DNA from: Planctomycetaceae bacterium
GTDB taxonomy: Bacteria > Planctomycetota > Planctomycetia > Planctomycetales > Planctomycetaceae
DNA length: 5,896 nt
NCBI GenBank assembly: GCA_029259875.1
Contig: JAJDEK010000045.1
Coordinates: 1-5,896 of the forward strand
Direction: 5' to 3'
In this document: piece by piece, positions 1-5,896 of the stretch
How the letters are laid out: each line of letters begins with the position of its first letter
Numbering within the stretch: position 1 is the stretch's first letter
Program-made: the position numbers and the translations under genes
Notes under the pieces: generated by a model
What the model saw: the letters and a program-made list of their open reading frames with translations, nothing else
Database searches by the model: none
Told to the model about the DNA's origin: nothing

Positions 1-312
1 ACCGCAGAAAGAATTGCGAATCTCGCAGCGAGCTTTCAAGAAACAGTCGTAGATGTGTTAGTCGGAAAATGTCAACAAGCACTTGAACAATTCAATTATT
101 CCACGCTTTGTGTCGGAGGAGGTGTGGCCGCAAATGCATTGTTGAGAGAACGCTTGGCAGAAATGACAAACAAGGCAGGCATTCATTTAAGCATTGCCCC
201 TCCTGATTTATGCACAGATAATGCCGCTATGGCTGCGATCGCCTGGCATCACTTAGATCAGGGGCGTATTGCCTCACTCGATCTAGATGTCACTCCGGGA
301 CTCGTGCGTTAG
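1..312 (+). CDS. tsaD: TsaD, tRNA N6-adenosine threonylcarbamoyltransferase (C-terminal part, 5' truncated)
   Basis: This is the catalytic subunit that, with TsaB and TsaE, transfers the threonylcarbamoyl group from TC-AMP to A37 of ANN-decoding tRNAs in the cytoplasm (family knowledge). The frame is open from base 1 and ends at TAG 310-312, so 103 C-terminal codons are present and roughly two thirds of the usual 330-350 residues lie outside the window. Seen in the sequence: the glycine-rich block CVGGGVAANALLRERL (fragment residues 37-52), which forms part of the ASKHA nucleotide site, and APPDLCTDNAAMAAIAW (66-82), whose TDN aspartate (residue 73) matches the metal-binding Asp of the family. 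The fragment then runs through a short, normal C-terminus. A GTG at 55 is an internal codon, not a start. The gene converges on the minus-strand unit ending at 422. Nothing suggests damage. Confidence 0.94.
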   Translation, partial: TAERIANLAASFQETVVDVLVGKCQQALEQFNYSTLCVGGGVAANALLRERLAEMTNKAGIHLSIAPPDLCTDNAAMAAIAWHHLDQGRIASLDLDVTPGLVR

Positions 313-421
313 TTTGTATCCAGATTTATTGTAACGTCTCCAGAACCATTTGGAACAAGTAGAATGGTGTAGAAGCCGCTATGGATGAAATGGACTCGTT
401 CTAGAACTTTTCCGCTAATAC

Positions 422-1669
422 CTAAGGCTGGAAAAAGCTAAAAGTAAAGACTTCTGTGACATTCGTAAATTGTGGTGAGAGTGACAATCTGACATATCTT
501 CGGTCCGGTGAAATAACGGCTGACCCTGATAAACTGATCCCCTCAGGAATAACAGTAATTACAGGTTGATTAGCAATACCACCCACATTTTGCGATCCCG
601 TCACAAACGGAACCTGTCTACCCGTTGAAACTCCTGCTCCCACCTGTCGCGAAACGCGAAACCCTTTCAAAGAATTCACTGCTTGTTTTGAAAGGGGGCC
701 GACAGCATGCGACAAATTACGGATGGTGCGCTGGCTTGTTTTCTGTGAGTTTTGTTGAGATTGGGGAACTTCCGATTTTTTGCTACGACGTCCCTTTGAA
801 AGATCGATACGGATCAACTGATCTTTTTTAGCCAGTGGTACAATCATTGACTGTATCATGGGATGATCAGATCCTCTGTAACGCGTCACTTTCAACTTCG
901 CACGCTGACCAACAATCTTTCCTGAAACATAACGCACGCGAACCACATACGTTCCTGGAAAACCATTGGCACACAAATATTCTTCATGGCAGTTTTCCTG
1001 CTTAGGACCATAACCATCATTGAGTAAAACCCCGCCTCCTGCCGTTAACGGTGCTTCAAACGAACACACGGTTCCTTTGGGTTCTTCAACAATGAGGTCC
1101 AGATCGCCGTCTCCGTTCCAGGTCAGTTCTAGTTGTAAATCTCGTTTTAAGGCTTCCATTCTGGCTGACCGTACCCGCTCCACTTCTGCCTTTCTACCTG
1201 CCGTTTGAAACGACTGCTCCAGATCAGCAAGCGCATTCAACGCCTTCTGATGTAACGCCTGATGTCCTTTCACCCAAACGTGAGTCAGAATTCCAGTCGC
1301 CGCCCACTGAATTGCTAGCGGATCCTTGAGCTTTTCAGCAAGTCGTAAGCCCATGACATACGGTTCTGGTCGGGAAGGCGCCAACTTTGATGCTTGCTGA
1401 TACAATTTCAGAGCCTGCTCGTCGGCACTAAATCGTGACAAATAAGCCGCCGAATAAACCATGTTGGAAACATCTGTAGCAGAAAAGTCGATTCGAGAAA
1501 GCAAAGCCCGCTGAATTTCATCCTTAGGACGTCCGACAATTTCCATTGATAAAGCGAGGACATCATACATCCAAGGCTGCGACTGGTTATTTATTAAAGC
1601 AGCCGTGATGGCGGCAATCACGTGTTCGTGTTTACCTGCCTGATGCAAGTTAAAGATCAAGTCATTCAC
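422..1669 (-). CDS. TPR-like / DUF2135-like domain protein; probably the C-terminal part of a frameshifted larger protein
   Basis: From GTG 1669 this frame encodes 415 residues and ends at TAG 422-424. Residues 1-170 are helical and TPR-like, including QSQPWMYDVLALSMEIVGRP (29-48) and a second helical repeat near 85-120 (ALKLYQQASKLAPSRPEPYV). Residues about 175-265 form a beta-rich region with ELTWNGDGDLDLIVEEPKGT and a later PGTYVVRVRY. This resembles DUF2135 (YfaP-type) domains and carries three cysteines (202, 227, 233). A Lys/Ser/Gln-rich linker (about 290-315) follows. The C-terminus has the strand motif VISPDRRYVRLSLSP, which I associate with planctomycete exported proteins. There is no signal peptide here. 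GTG 1669 has no Shine-Dalgarno sequence (upstream is CCAGCACCAGCTCTG), and the same frame stays open and protein-like upstream to 1903. The GTG is therefore probably an internal codon, and the protein is likely made as an extension of the upstream VWA gene. If it is translated alone, it would stay in the cytoplasm. Exact function unknown. Confidence 0.8.
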   Translation of the reverse strand: MNDLIFNLHQAGKHEHVIAAITAALINNQSQPWMYDVLALSMEIVGRPKDEIQRALLSRIDFSATDVSNMVYSAAYLSRFSADEQALKLYQQASKLAPSRPEPYVMGLRLAEKLKDPLAIQWAATGILTHVWVKGHQALHQKALNALADLEQSFQTAGRKAEVERVRSARMEALKRDLQLELTWNGDGDLDLIVEEPKGTVCSFEAPLTAGGGVLLNDGYGPKQENCHEEYLCANGFPGTYVVRVRYVSGKIVGQRAKLKVTRYRGSDHPMIQSMIVPLAKKDQLIRIDLSKGRRSKKSEVPQSQQNSQKTSQRTIRNLSHAVGPLSKQAVNSLKGFRVSRQVGAGVSTGRQVPFVTGSQNVGGIANQPVITVIPEGISLSGSAVISPDRRYVRLSLSPQFTNVTEVFTFSFFQP

Positions 1670-1791
1670 CAGAGCTGGTGCTGGTTTTCGCTTGGAAAAA
1701 TAGTCGCTCCAGAACGCTGCAGGATCTTTGATCGTACTGGTTAAAGGCAGCTTGACTTCATTCTTTTTTTCAGTCTGCCCTTTAACAGAAA

Positions 1792-1819
1792 CGGAGCCTT
1801 TCCTTTTGGAACGGCTCCG
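1792..1819 (-). terminator. Strong hairpin, terminator- or attenuator-like, just after the VWA stop codon
   Basis: On the coding (minus) strand, CGGAGCC pairs perfectly with GGCTCCG (1813-1819 with 1792-1798). After one G/A mismatch, TTCC pairs with GGAA around an AAAA tetraloop: 7 + 4 bp in total. It begins 51 nt past the TAA at 1870-1872 and is followed by TTTCTGTT, an imperfect U-tract. That arrangement could terminate or stabilise transcripts that end after the VWA gene. It also lies inside the downstream reading frame (encoding SRSKRKGS), so readthrough must occur if the downstream part is made. It is too far (about 69 nt) from the A run to be a classic frameshift-stimulating stem. The structure is certain as sequence; the terminator role is inference. 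Confidence 0.5.
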
Positions 1820-1869
1820 ATCTGATAATTTAGATTGTCCAGGTATACCAGGTGGTGTCGATTTTCCGT

Positions 1870-4602
1870 TTACTTCACGATTTCCGGTTTTTTTTTGAGT
1901 TGTTCAATCGTGCGATTATCAAACTGGAACGGGTTGTCCTCGACTTGAAATTGTGCCTTCGGCTGTTTTAAATCAGCCTGACTTAGAATACCATCCAGGA
2001 TACCCTTCATTTCCAGATCGTTGATTGGCTTAATCACTTCTTTTGCAGGATTCGCTTTCGCGTTTTTATTAGGTTGCTTCCCCTTTTGAGCTTGGGGTGC
2101 ATTCATCATCAGCATTTCAGGTCCGATATTGAAGAATCCCTGACCACCACCTTGGCCGCCACCTTGGCCGCCGCCGAAGCCGCCGCCCTGTTGGCCGCCA
2201 CCCTGTTGGCCGCCACCCTGCTGGCCACCAAAGCCACCTTGGCTACTACCAACTGACGACTGCTGGGTAGCAACAGAAATAACAAGGTCAGCTACAGGAT
2301 AAACGCGAGTGACATAGATCTCATCTGACTTAACAATTGTGGTGATTTTCATTACTTCATCTTCAACCACATACGTTAAACCAATGGGTTTCAAGATGAT
2401 GTTCAAAGCACTTTTTAATTTGATCCCACTTAAAGATACATTTACAGGTTCATCAGGAGTCAAACCTTCTTCACCCAGATCATTGGAGTTAATCAGAATG
2501 GTAATATTGTGTAGTTCCGCAAAGTAAGTCATGACCTCTGAAAGTGGAATATCAGGGAAATTCGCGTCTGTTTCTTTTTGCAGTTCTGAAAAAATTCGTT
2601 GTTCAGCGGGACTGTTTTTATGCAGGTCTACAGCAGCCCATTTCTTGCGACGTTCTGTCAAACTAACCCACACAGGCGCTGCAGGCCAACGAATGGGAGG
2701 TTCGTCAGGAAACGGAACATGTGACAGTTCAACCTGATAAAGTGCTTCCAAGAATCGGTCAGCTCGCAAAGAACGCATCCGGAATACTTTATCCAGCTGC
2801 CCGGCTGCTTCGGAAGTAAACAGAGCGGCTGTCGCTGGCCCATTTCCAGGTTCCATATCAACGGCAACACGGGAAACGGCTTCAGCCTCTTCATACGCTT
2901 CACTATCACCGTGTCTTCCGTCCTGAATCAAAGAACGAACTCGGTCGATCAATTGTTCCAGTTTTTCGTCTTCCAAAAGAATTTTGTCGATGAGACGCTT
3001 TTGTTGTTCGAGTTGTGCTAACTGTTGTTGCTGTCGAATCCGTCGTGTTTCGGCGACTTCGATCTGACTACGAACTTCCACCATCATACTGTTAAGGCGA
3101 CGTTCCAGTTGCTGCTGTAGATCAATGTCGATGTCTGAAGTTGATTTCACGAAATTCAATGTTCGTTTTAACATACCAAGTGCACCATCGGGATTCTCTG
3201 CAGATATTCTTTGTGCATCTTCAATGGTATTGGAAACCTCGATCTTCATCTGGGCTCCCTTGATCTGTCTTAACTGTTCGACTTTGCTAATCGAATCATC
3301 AATCGGTGGTTTCGCATCACCTTTGGCAGCAGGCTTGGCGTCAGGTTGCGTCTGGGCAGCAGTAGCTGGTTGTTTGGTGTCCGCTTGAGCCAACTGATCC
3401 TGCTTGAATTTATCAGACATTTTCAATAGTGAATTACCCCGAGTATTACCCGGATCAAGCTGTTGTATCAAATTTCCGAACTTAGCAGCCTGCTCAAAAT
3501 TTCCACTTCGAATCGCCTGGGTTCCTGCAAACTCTAATTGAGCCATGTGCTCTTCGTGCCCAGTGCGTGCCAGATGCATCATTCTCTGTCCGGCAAATGC
3601 GATCCCTATTTCTTGTCCTGGTTGATAATTCACCCACGGAACAGCCAGAAAACTATTCACAGCCTGTGAGACAGGGACATTAAACTTCCAGATTCCGTTT
3701 AAATTTTTGTTACTCAATTCAAGTGATAATCTTCCGGTAAGTTCACCTTCAGCAAGATAAATCGTTTCGCGGTCAGTTCGAATTGGCAAAGCTTGAGGTG
3801 TATTTAATTCTAGTTTTTTGTCCGAGAGCTGAATCTTCTCTGGATAGAAAACAGGAGCTTGAATCGCTTTGGCCAATTCCCTGCCAACCTTGGTCGGAAG
3901 ATCTTTCTTCCCCTCTGCAAGATCGGTTAAAACAATACCCCCCGTGTAAACTCCTAATGTCCCCAACAAGCGCAAATCTTTTCGAGGTCCGACTGCGTAG
4001 CTATGAACGGGTACATGTTGATGTGCTAACTGCTGAGTGAGTACAGCCATTTCTGGAATCGAAATCAATTGAGCAGAACTCATTCCATCACCAATATAAA
4101 TAATGGAACGAGCCTTTTGGTTCTGTAAACCCTGCATCACTGTTTTCAATGCCTGAGCAAGATTCGTTGCTCCCAGTGGTGCGCGAGAGGCTAAAGATTC
4201 AACAGCAAGCTTAGCCTGTCGGCTTTGAGGTGTCACAAATTCATTAACAAACGGCGTGCATTGCACATCGACTGCGTAAACGGCGACCGTAGAATCGTTC
4301 GGCAATTCGCTGAGTAACGATTTCAAAACATCCAATGCCTGGATACGATGCTCTCCAACCTGACTAGCAGACGTATCAAACAAGATCGCAATTTGCTTGC
4401 CTGAATGAGCGGCAGCCGGCAAGCGATCTGCCTTCAGTCGCAGTGCAAAATAATGCTGACCTTCACTGTTCTGGTAGCTGAGGATTTGGCCAACGTTTGA
4501 TATCTCCGGAACTGCATTCTCAGCGTAGCTGACTGAGGAGCAGCACAAAATTGACGATGCTGCTAAAACAAACGTTGCTATTCCAAATCTGGATACTGAC
4601 AT
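1870..4602 (-). CDS. Exported VWA domain protein with coiled coil, STN (secretin short N-terminal) domain and Gly/Gln-rich tail
   Basis: This frame gives 910 residues from ATG 4602, chosen because GGGAGAGAG lies 5-9 nt upstream; an in-frame TTG at 4632 would add ten residues ahead of the signal peptide. Residues 1-27 are a Sec signal peptide (hydrophobic core FGIATFVLAASSIL, likely cleavage after VSYA). Residues about 66-230 are a VWA domain with an intact metal-ion adhesion site: DTSAS (76-80), Thr146 in GATNL, and Asp172 in IGDGMS. A short TPR-like segment (about 358-395) and a low-complexity Ala/Pro/Gln/Lys linker (410-435) follow. Next comes a long Gln-rich coiled coil (about 440-560). 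Residues about 680-765 resemble the STN/N0 fold of secretins and TonB receptors (IPLSEVMTYFAEL, then SLSGIKLKSALNIILKPIGL). A Gly/Gln tract (789-822) precedes a Lys-rich tail. No secretin pore domain is seen. The product probably acts in the periplasm or on the envelope in metal-dependent protein binding. The end of the frame lies close to an A9 run that may fuse it to the next ORF. Confidence 0.9.
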   Translation of the reverse strand: MSVSRFGIATFVLAASSILCCSSVSYAENAVPEISNVGQILSYQNSEGQHYFALRLKADRLPAAAHSGKQIAILFDTSASQVGEHRIQALDVLKSLLSELPNDSTVAVYAVDVQCTPFVNEFVTPQSRQAKLAVESLASRAPLGATNLAQALKTVMQGLQNQKARSIIYIGDGMSSAQLISIPEMAVLTQQLAHQHVPVHSYAVGPRKDLRLLGTLGVYTGGIVLTDLAEGKKDLPTKVGRELAKAIQAPVFYPEKIQLSDKKLELNTPQALPIRTDRETIYLAEGELTGRLSLELSNKNLNGIWKFNVPVSQAVNSFLAVPWVNYQPGQEIGIAFAGQRMMHLARTGHEEHMAQLEFAGTQAIRSGNFEQAAKFGNLIQQLDPGNTRGNSLLKMSDKFKQDQLAQADTKQPATAAQTQPDAKPAAKGDAKPPIDDSISKVEQLRQIKGAQMKIEVSNTIEDAQRISAENPDGALGMLKRTLNFVKSTSDIDIDLQQQLERRLNSMMVEVRSQIEVAETRRIRQQQQLAQLEQQKRLIDKILLEDEKLEQLIDRVRSLIQDGRHGDSEAYEEAEAVSRVAVDMEPGNGPATAALFTSEAAGQLDKVFRMRSLRADRFLEALYQVELSHVPFPDEPPIRWPAAPVWVSLTERRKKWAAVDLHKNSPAEQRIFSELQKETDANFPDIPLSEVMTYFAELHNITILINSNDLGEEGLTPDEPVNVSLSGIKLKSALNIILKPIGLTYVVEDEVMKITTIVKSDEIYVTRVYPVADLVISVATQQSSVGSSQGGFGGQQGGGQQGGGQQGGGFGGGQGGGQGGGQGFFNIGPEMLMMNAPQAQKGKQPNKNAKANPAKEVIKPINDLEMKGILDGILSQADLKQPKAQFQVEDNPFQFDNRTIEQLKKKPEIVK
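1888..1896 (-). other. A9 run: candidate -1 frameshift or transcriptional slippage site
   Basis: The coding strand reads CTC AAA AAA AAA CCG in the VWA frame, a nine-A homopolymer containing the A_AAA_AAA heptamer in the correct phase for -1 slippage. It lies inside the only 34-nt interval (1870-1903) in which the VWA frame and the downstream frame are both open. One extra A, or a -1 slip, joins them. The fused product from ATG 4602 to TAG 422 would have about 1393 residues. I see no Shine-Dalgarno-like sequence just upstream and no hairpin at the usual short distance downstream. Without those stimulators, polymerase slippage on A9 (known, for example, from Thermus dnaX) fits better than a canonical ribosomal signal. 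A mutation or sequencing error in the homopolymer would look the same. Confidence 0.6.
2137..2238 (-). repeat. In-gene Gly/Gln tandem repeats
   Basis: This stretch encodes about 34 residues of almost pure Gly and Gln (with a few Phe) inside the VWA/STN protein. On the + strand it includes about three copies of a 15-nt unit (near 2180-2228: gccgcc, accctgttg with small variations) encoding GGGQQ, followed in the protein by shorter GGGQ units. It is probably a flexible spacer between the STN-like domain and the C-terminal tail. Such arrays can vary in copy number between strains by slippage; 15-nt changes would keep the frame. Confidence 0.8.
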
Positions 4603-4607
4603 AATTT

Positions 4608-4616
4608 CTCTCTCCC
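4608..4616 (-). promoter_or_regulatory. Ribosome binding site that decides the VWA start
   Basis: The coding strand has GGGAGAGAG followed by AAATT and ATG (4602-4600). The purine-rich, GGAG-containing sequence is at a suitable distance from the ATG. It lies inside the coding part of the longer TTG-started version, which has no comparable site of its own. This supports 4602 over 4632 as the start and leaves a clean signal peptide at the N-terminus. Confidence 0.6.
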
Positions 4617-4865
4617 GAGTTACTTTAGGCAAGAATGCTCTAACTCAAATCACGATCGGCAATTGCCAATTTGCGCATTCTCCTCAACTGTGCATTGTAT
4701 ATTCAGTCTCGGACACCATTGAAGGAAATTCCCCCGATTTTCTCTTAATTCTCCAAATTTGGTCAGACTTGAAAAGCGTTTGTCGGTACGGACTGAAGTA
4801 TCCGCGTAATTTATAGTCCGATTATGGGGAAATTAAGGGTCAAAGCTCGCTTAACGAAACCATTG

Positions 4866-4891
4866 ATTCCAAGAACCAACTCTATTGGAAT
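4866..4891. repeat. Inverted repeat ATTCCAA / TTGGAAT
   Basis: A perfect 7-bp inverted repeat (4866-4872 and 4885-4891) is separated by 12 nt. It sits near the middle of the divergent intergenic region. It could be an operator half-site pair or a weak stem; no T-tract follows, so it is not a good terminator. A chance occurrence is possible. Confidence 0.35.
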
Positions 4892-4952
4892 GAGCTTGAA
4901 ATATCCATTTGTTCATAGAAAATACCAAAAATTGAAGTCCTACTCCCTATCC

Positions 4953-4980
4953 TGAGCATACATTATGCTGATTCTGCTCA
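4953..4980. repeat. Overlapping inverted repeats with mutually exclusive pairings
   Basis: AGCATA (4955-4960) pairs with TATGCT (4964-4969) across a 3-nt loop. Alternatively, TGAGCA (4953-4958) pairs with TGCTCA (4975-4980) across 16 nt. The two pairings share bases and cannot form together. The site is about 120-150 nt upstream of the plus-strand start at 5101, within its possible promoter or leader. It may be an operator or a leader-RNA structure, or simply chance in a short AT-rich stretch. Confidence 0.35.
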
Positions 4981-5100
4981 TTAAATCTGGGACGTTTTGA
5001 CGATCTTTTCCAAAGACACACCACCTGACATTCCCATGTCATCGAAGCCTCAGTCCCTTAAGTTCAATACTCGACACCATCTCTGTCATTGTATTTGCGC

Positions 5101-5896
5101 ATGTTATTTCGACGATTCTCTAATAAACCATCAGTGATTTGGATTCTCAGTCTCACACTGCTCATCGCATTGGGAATTGGAGTCTCACAGTCGGACTTCA
5201 GAGAGTATCTCTCAGCAAATCGAAATTCGGCAAGTAGGGTGACGACTCTCAAACCTATTTTACCTTACTCCCAAGCCGTTAATTGGAATCAGCCTGTTAA
5301 TGTCATTGTTTCTGGTGCGCACCAAAAGTTCCCGCTATCATTTGCGAATGACAACGAATATGTGTTGATCATCAACAACCTGGAGCGATCGTCTCAACAA
5401 GCGAAAGAAGTGAAACTTTCTGCAGAAATCGATACCAGCAATCAGACAACAACACCCCACTGCTTCCAAAACATAGTCACTCTCTCTCAAAGGGCTTCCG
5501 AAAATAATTGGTCTGCATTATCGACGAACCAGAAACAAACATTGCAACCAAAAAGAGAATTAGAAGATGCAGAAAACGAACGCTCATTCTTTCTATTTGT
5601 AACAGATGGCAGTCTCACTGACAAAAAACAATATACGCGTATTAATGGGCAACTGATTCGACAAACGTCCCGGGTTGCCATTTACTTGGATGACCAGCAA
5701 AAAGTTGAGCAATTAGCCCCCGGCCTCGCAAATGAAATTGCCGAAATACTGGAACATCAGGTCTTGGACCAGATTACCAGTCAATGCGGTTCTATTCGAG
5801 ACGTCGATCACAGTGGACGATTTACGATTTTACTTTCTCCCTGGCTAAACAAGCTGCAAGGAGGCAAAACATCGATCAATGGTTTTGTTCGTCCCA
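5101..5896 (+). CDS. Signal-anchored or secreted protein, possibly M30-type metallopeptidase-like (3' truncated by window end)
   Basis: The frame is open from ATG 5101 to the window end: 265 codons plus one base, with no stop. Upstream it is closed by TAA at 5059-5061, with only TTG codons (5089, 5095) as alternatives. No clear Shine-Dalgarno sequence precedes the ATG. Residues 1-10 are basic (MLFRRFSNKP), followed by one hydrophobic segment (about 11-29, SVIWILSLTLLIALGIGVS), so the protein is exported or anchored in the membrane. Residues about 50-200 are beta-rich, including RSFFLFVTDG and RVAIYLDD. Near 210-265 comes a helix (NEIAEILEHQVLDQI), then DVDHSGRFTILLSPWLN and GGKTSINGF. A D-D-G motif before an ILLSPW strand recalls the region ahead of the catalytic HEXXH in M30 (hyicolysin-like) peptidases. 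The catalytic motif itself would lie beyond the window, so this assignment is tentative; the reading frame itself is well supported. Confidence 0.82.
   Translation, partial: MLFRRFSNKPSVIWILSLTLLIALGIGVSQSDFREYLSANRNSASRVTTLKPILPYSQAVNWNQPVNVIVSGAHQKFPLSFANDNEYVLIINNLERSSQQAKEVKLSAEIDTSNQTTTPHCFQNIVTLSQRASENNWSALSTNQKQTLQPKRELEDAENERSFFLFVTDGSLTDKKQYTRINGQLIRQTSRVAIYLDDQQKVEQLAPGLANEIAEILEHQVLDQITSQCGSIRDVDHSGRFTILLSPWLNKLQGGKTSINGFVRP

Larger units (their letters stand above)
1670..1903 (-). other. Start-less in-frame coding extension of the downstream ORF, overlapping the end of the VWA gene
   Basis: The frame of the 422-1669 ORF is open upstream to a TGA at 1904-1906 but contains no ATG, GTG or TTG codon in this stretch. 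The translated text still looks like protein: a charged Ser/Lys/Arg-rich linker (SKLSDRSRSKRKGSVSVKG), then DPAAFWSDYFSKRKPAPAL leading directly into the TPR-like region. An FW..YF segment just before such helical repeats is what I would expect at a domain start, not of non-coding spacer. The last 34 nt (1870-1903) overlap the 3' end of the VWA gene, whose TAA is at 1870-1872. A ribosome in the VWA frame could only enter this frame by a -1 shift within that overlap. Confidence 0.7.
4633..5100. other. Divergent intergenic region, no gene seen
   Basis: This stretch separates the minus-strand VWA gene from the plus-strand gene starting at 5101 and should contain both promoters. I find no convincing ORF, tRNA or rRNA in it. 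For the minus strand, TACAAT (4699-4694, in ATATACAAT) could serve as a -10 box, but the -35 position is poor (TTCAAT at 18 nt spacing). For the plus strand I see no good pair of hexamers. Two inverted repeats are present and listed separately. Promoter positions remain unassigned. Confidence 0.6.

Noticed and set aside
345..368. ACCATT / AATGGT inverted repeat in the convergent gap between tsaD and the minus-strand unit
   Set aside because: Only 6 bp with a 12-nt loop and no T-tract on either side, so it is not supported as a terminator. The GTTCTAGAAC palindrome at 398-407 has no loop and was rejected too.
1664..1690. GTG 1669 as a genuine independent start of the second ORF
   Set aside because: There is no Shine-Dalgarno sequence upstream, and the frame stays open with protein-like content for a further 78 codons. 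It is kept only as the conventional boundary of the listed CDS.
2074..2256. Plus-strand ORF rich in Ala/Leu/Thr, antisense to the VWA gene
   Set aside because: It is the reverse reading of the Gly/Gln repeats; its composition is fully explained by that and it has no RBS.
2658..2909. Minus-strand 83-codon ORF in another frame within the VWA gene
   Set aside because: It overlaps well-supported coding sequence on the same strand and has no independent start signal.
3125..3388. Plus-strand 87-codon ORF opposite the coiled-coil region
   Set aside because: Antisense shadow of a clearly coding frame; no domain, RBS or promoter support. The same applies to the other short plus-strand ORFs at 625, 1020, 2339, 2531 and 3783.
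4810..4843. TTGACC and TATAAA on the minus strand as a promoter for the VWA gene
   Set aside because: The spacing is 22 nt, too long for a standard sigma-70-type promoter.
5064..5252. Minus-strand 62-codon ORF antisense to the start of the 5101 gene
   Set aside because: The opposing plus-strand frame has a signal anchor and stays open for 265 codons; this ORF, like the one at 5487-5681, is a shadow.

Overview
The window looks like a piece of a planctomycete chromosome (Planctomycetota, perhaps a Gimesia- or Rubinisphaera-like member; the genus is a guess). The basis is protein style: a large exported von Willebrand A (VWA) protein that also carries a secretin-type short N-terminal (STN) domain, a Gly/Gln-rich stretch, TPR-like helices and a DUF2135-like beta domain, a combination I associate with planctomycetes. 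Base composition is moderate and intergenic gaps are fairly large.

Layout. Positions 1-312 (+) hold the last 103 codons of tsaD, the tRNA t6A threonylcarbamoyltransferase subunit. A 109-bp convergent gap follows. Positions 422-4602 (-) hold what reads as one long transcription unit in two frames: a VWA/coiled-coil/STN part (4602-1870) followed by a TPR-like/DUF2135-like part (ending at 422). A divergent intergenic region of 498 bp (4603-5100) follows. From 5101 to the right edge (+) there is an open frame of at least 265 codons, cut by the window end. It encodes a membrane-anchored or secreted protein resembling the N-terminal part of M30-type metallopeptidases.

The main point of interest is the junction of the two minus-strand reading frames. 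The downstream frame has no ATG, GTG or TTG before GTG at 1669, yet it stays open and protein-like all the way back to 1903, overlapping the end of the upstream gene. Inside that overlap is a run of nine A on the coding strand (1888-1896). A -1 shift there, or one extra A in the transcript, would join both parts into a single exported protein of about 1393 residues. This may be programmed frameshifting or transcriptional slippage, a recent inactivating mutation, or a homopolymer error; the sequence alone cannot decide. A strong hairpin (1792-1819) lies just past the upstream stop codon, inside the downstream frame.

Functionally, the minus-strand product(s) should act outside the cytoplasm, probably in protein-protein or envelope-surface interactions. 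TsaD is a housekeeping protein with no evident link to them.
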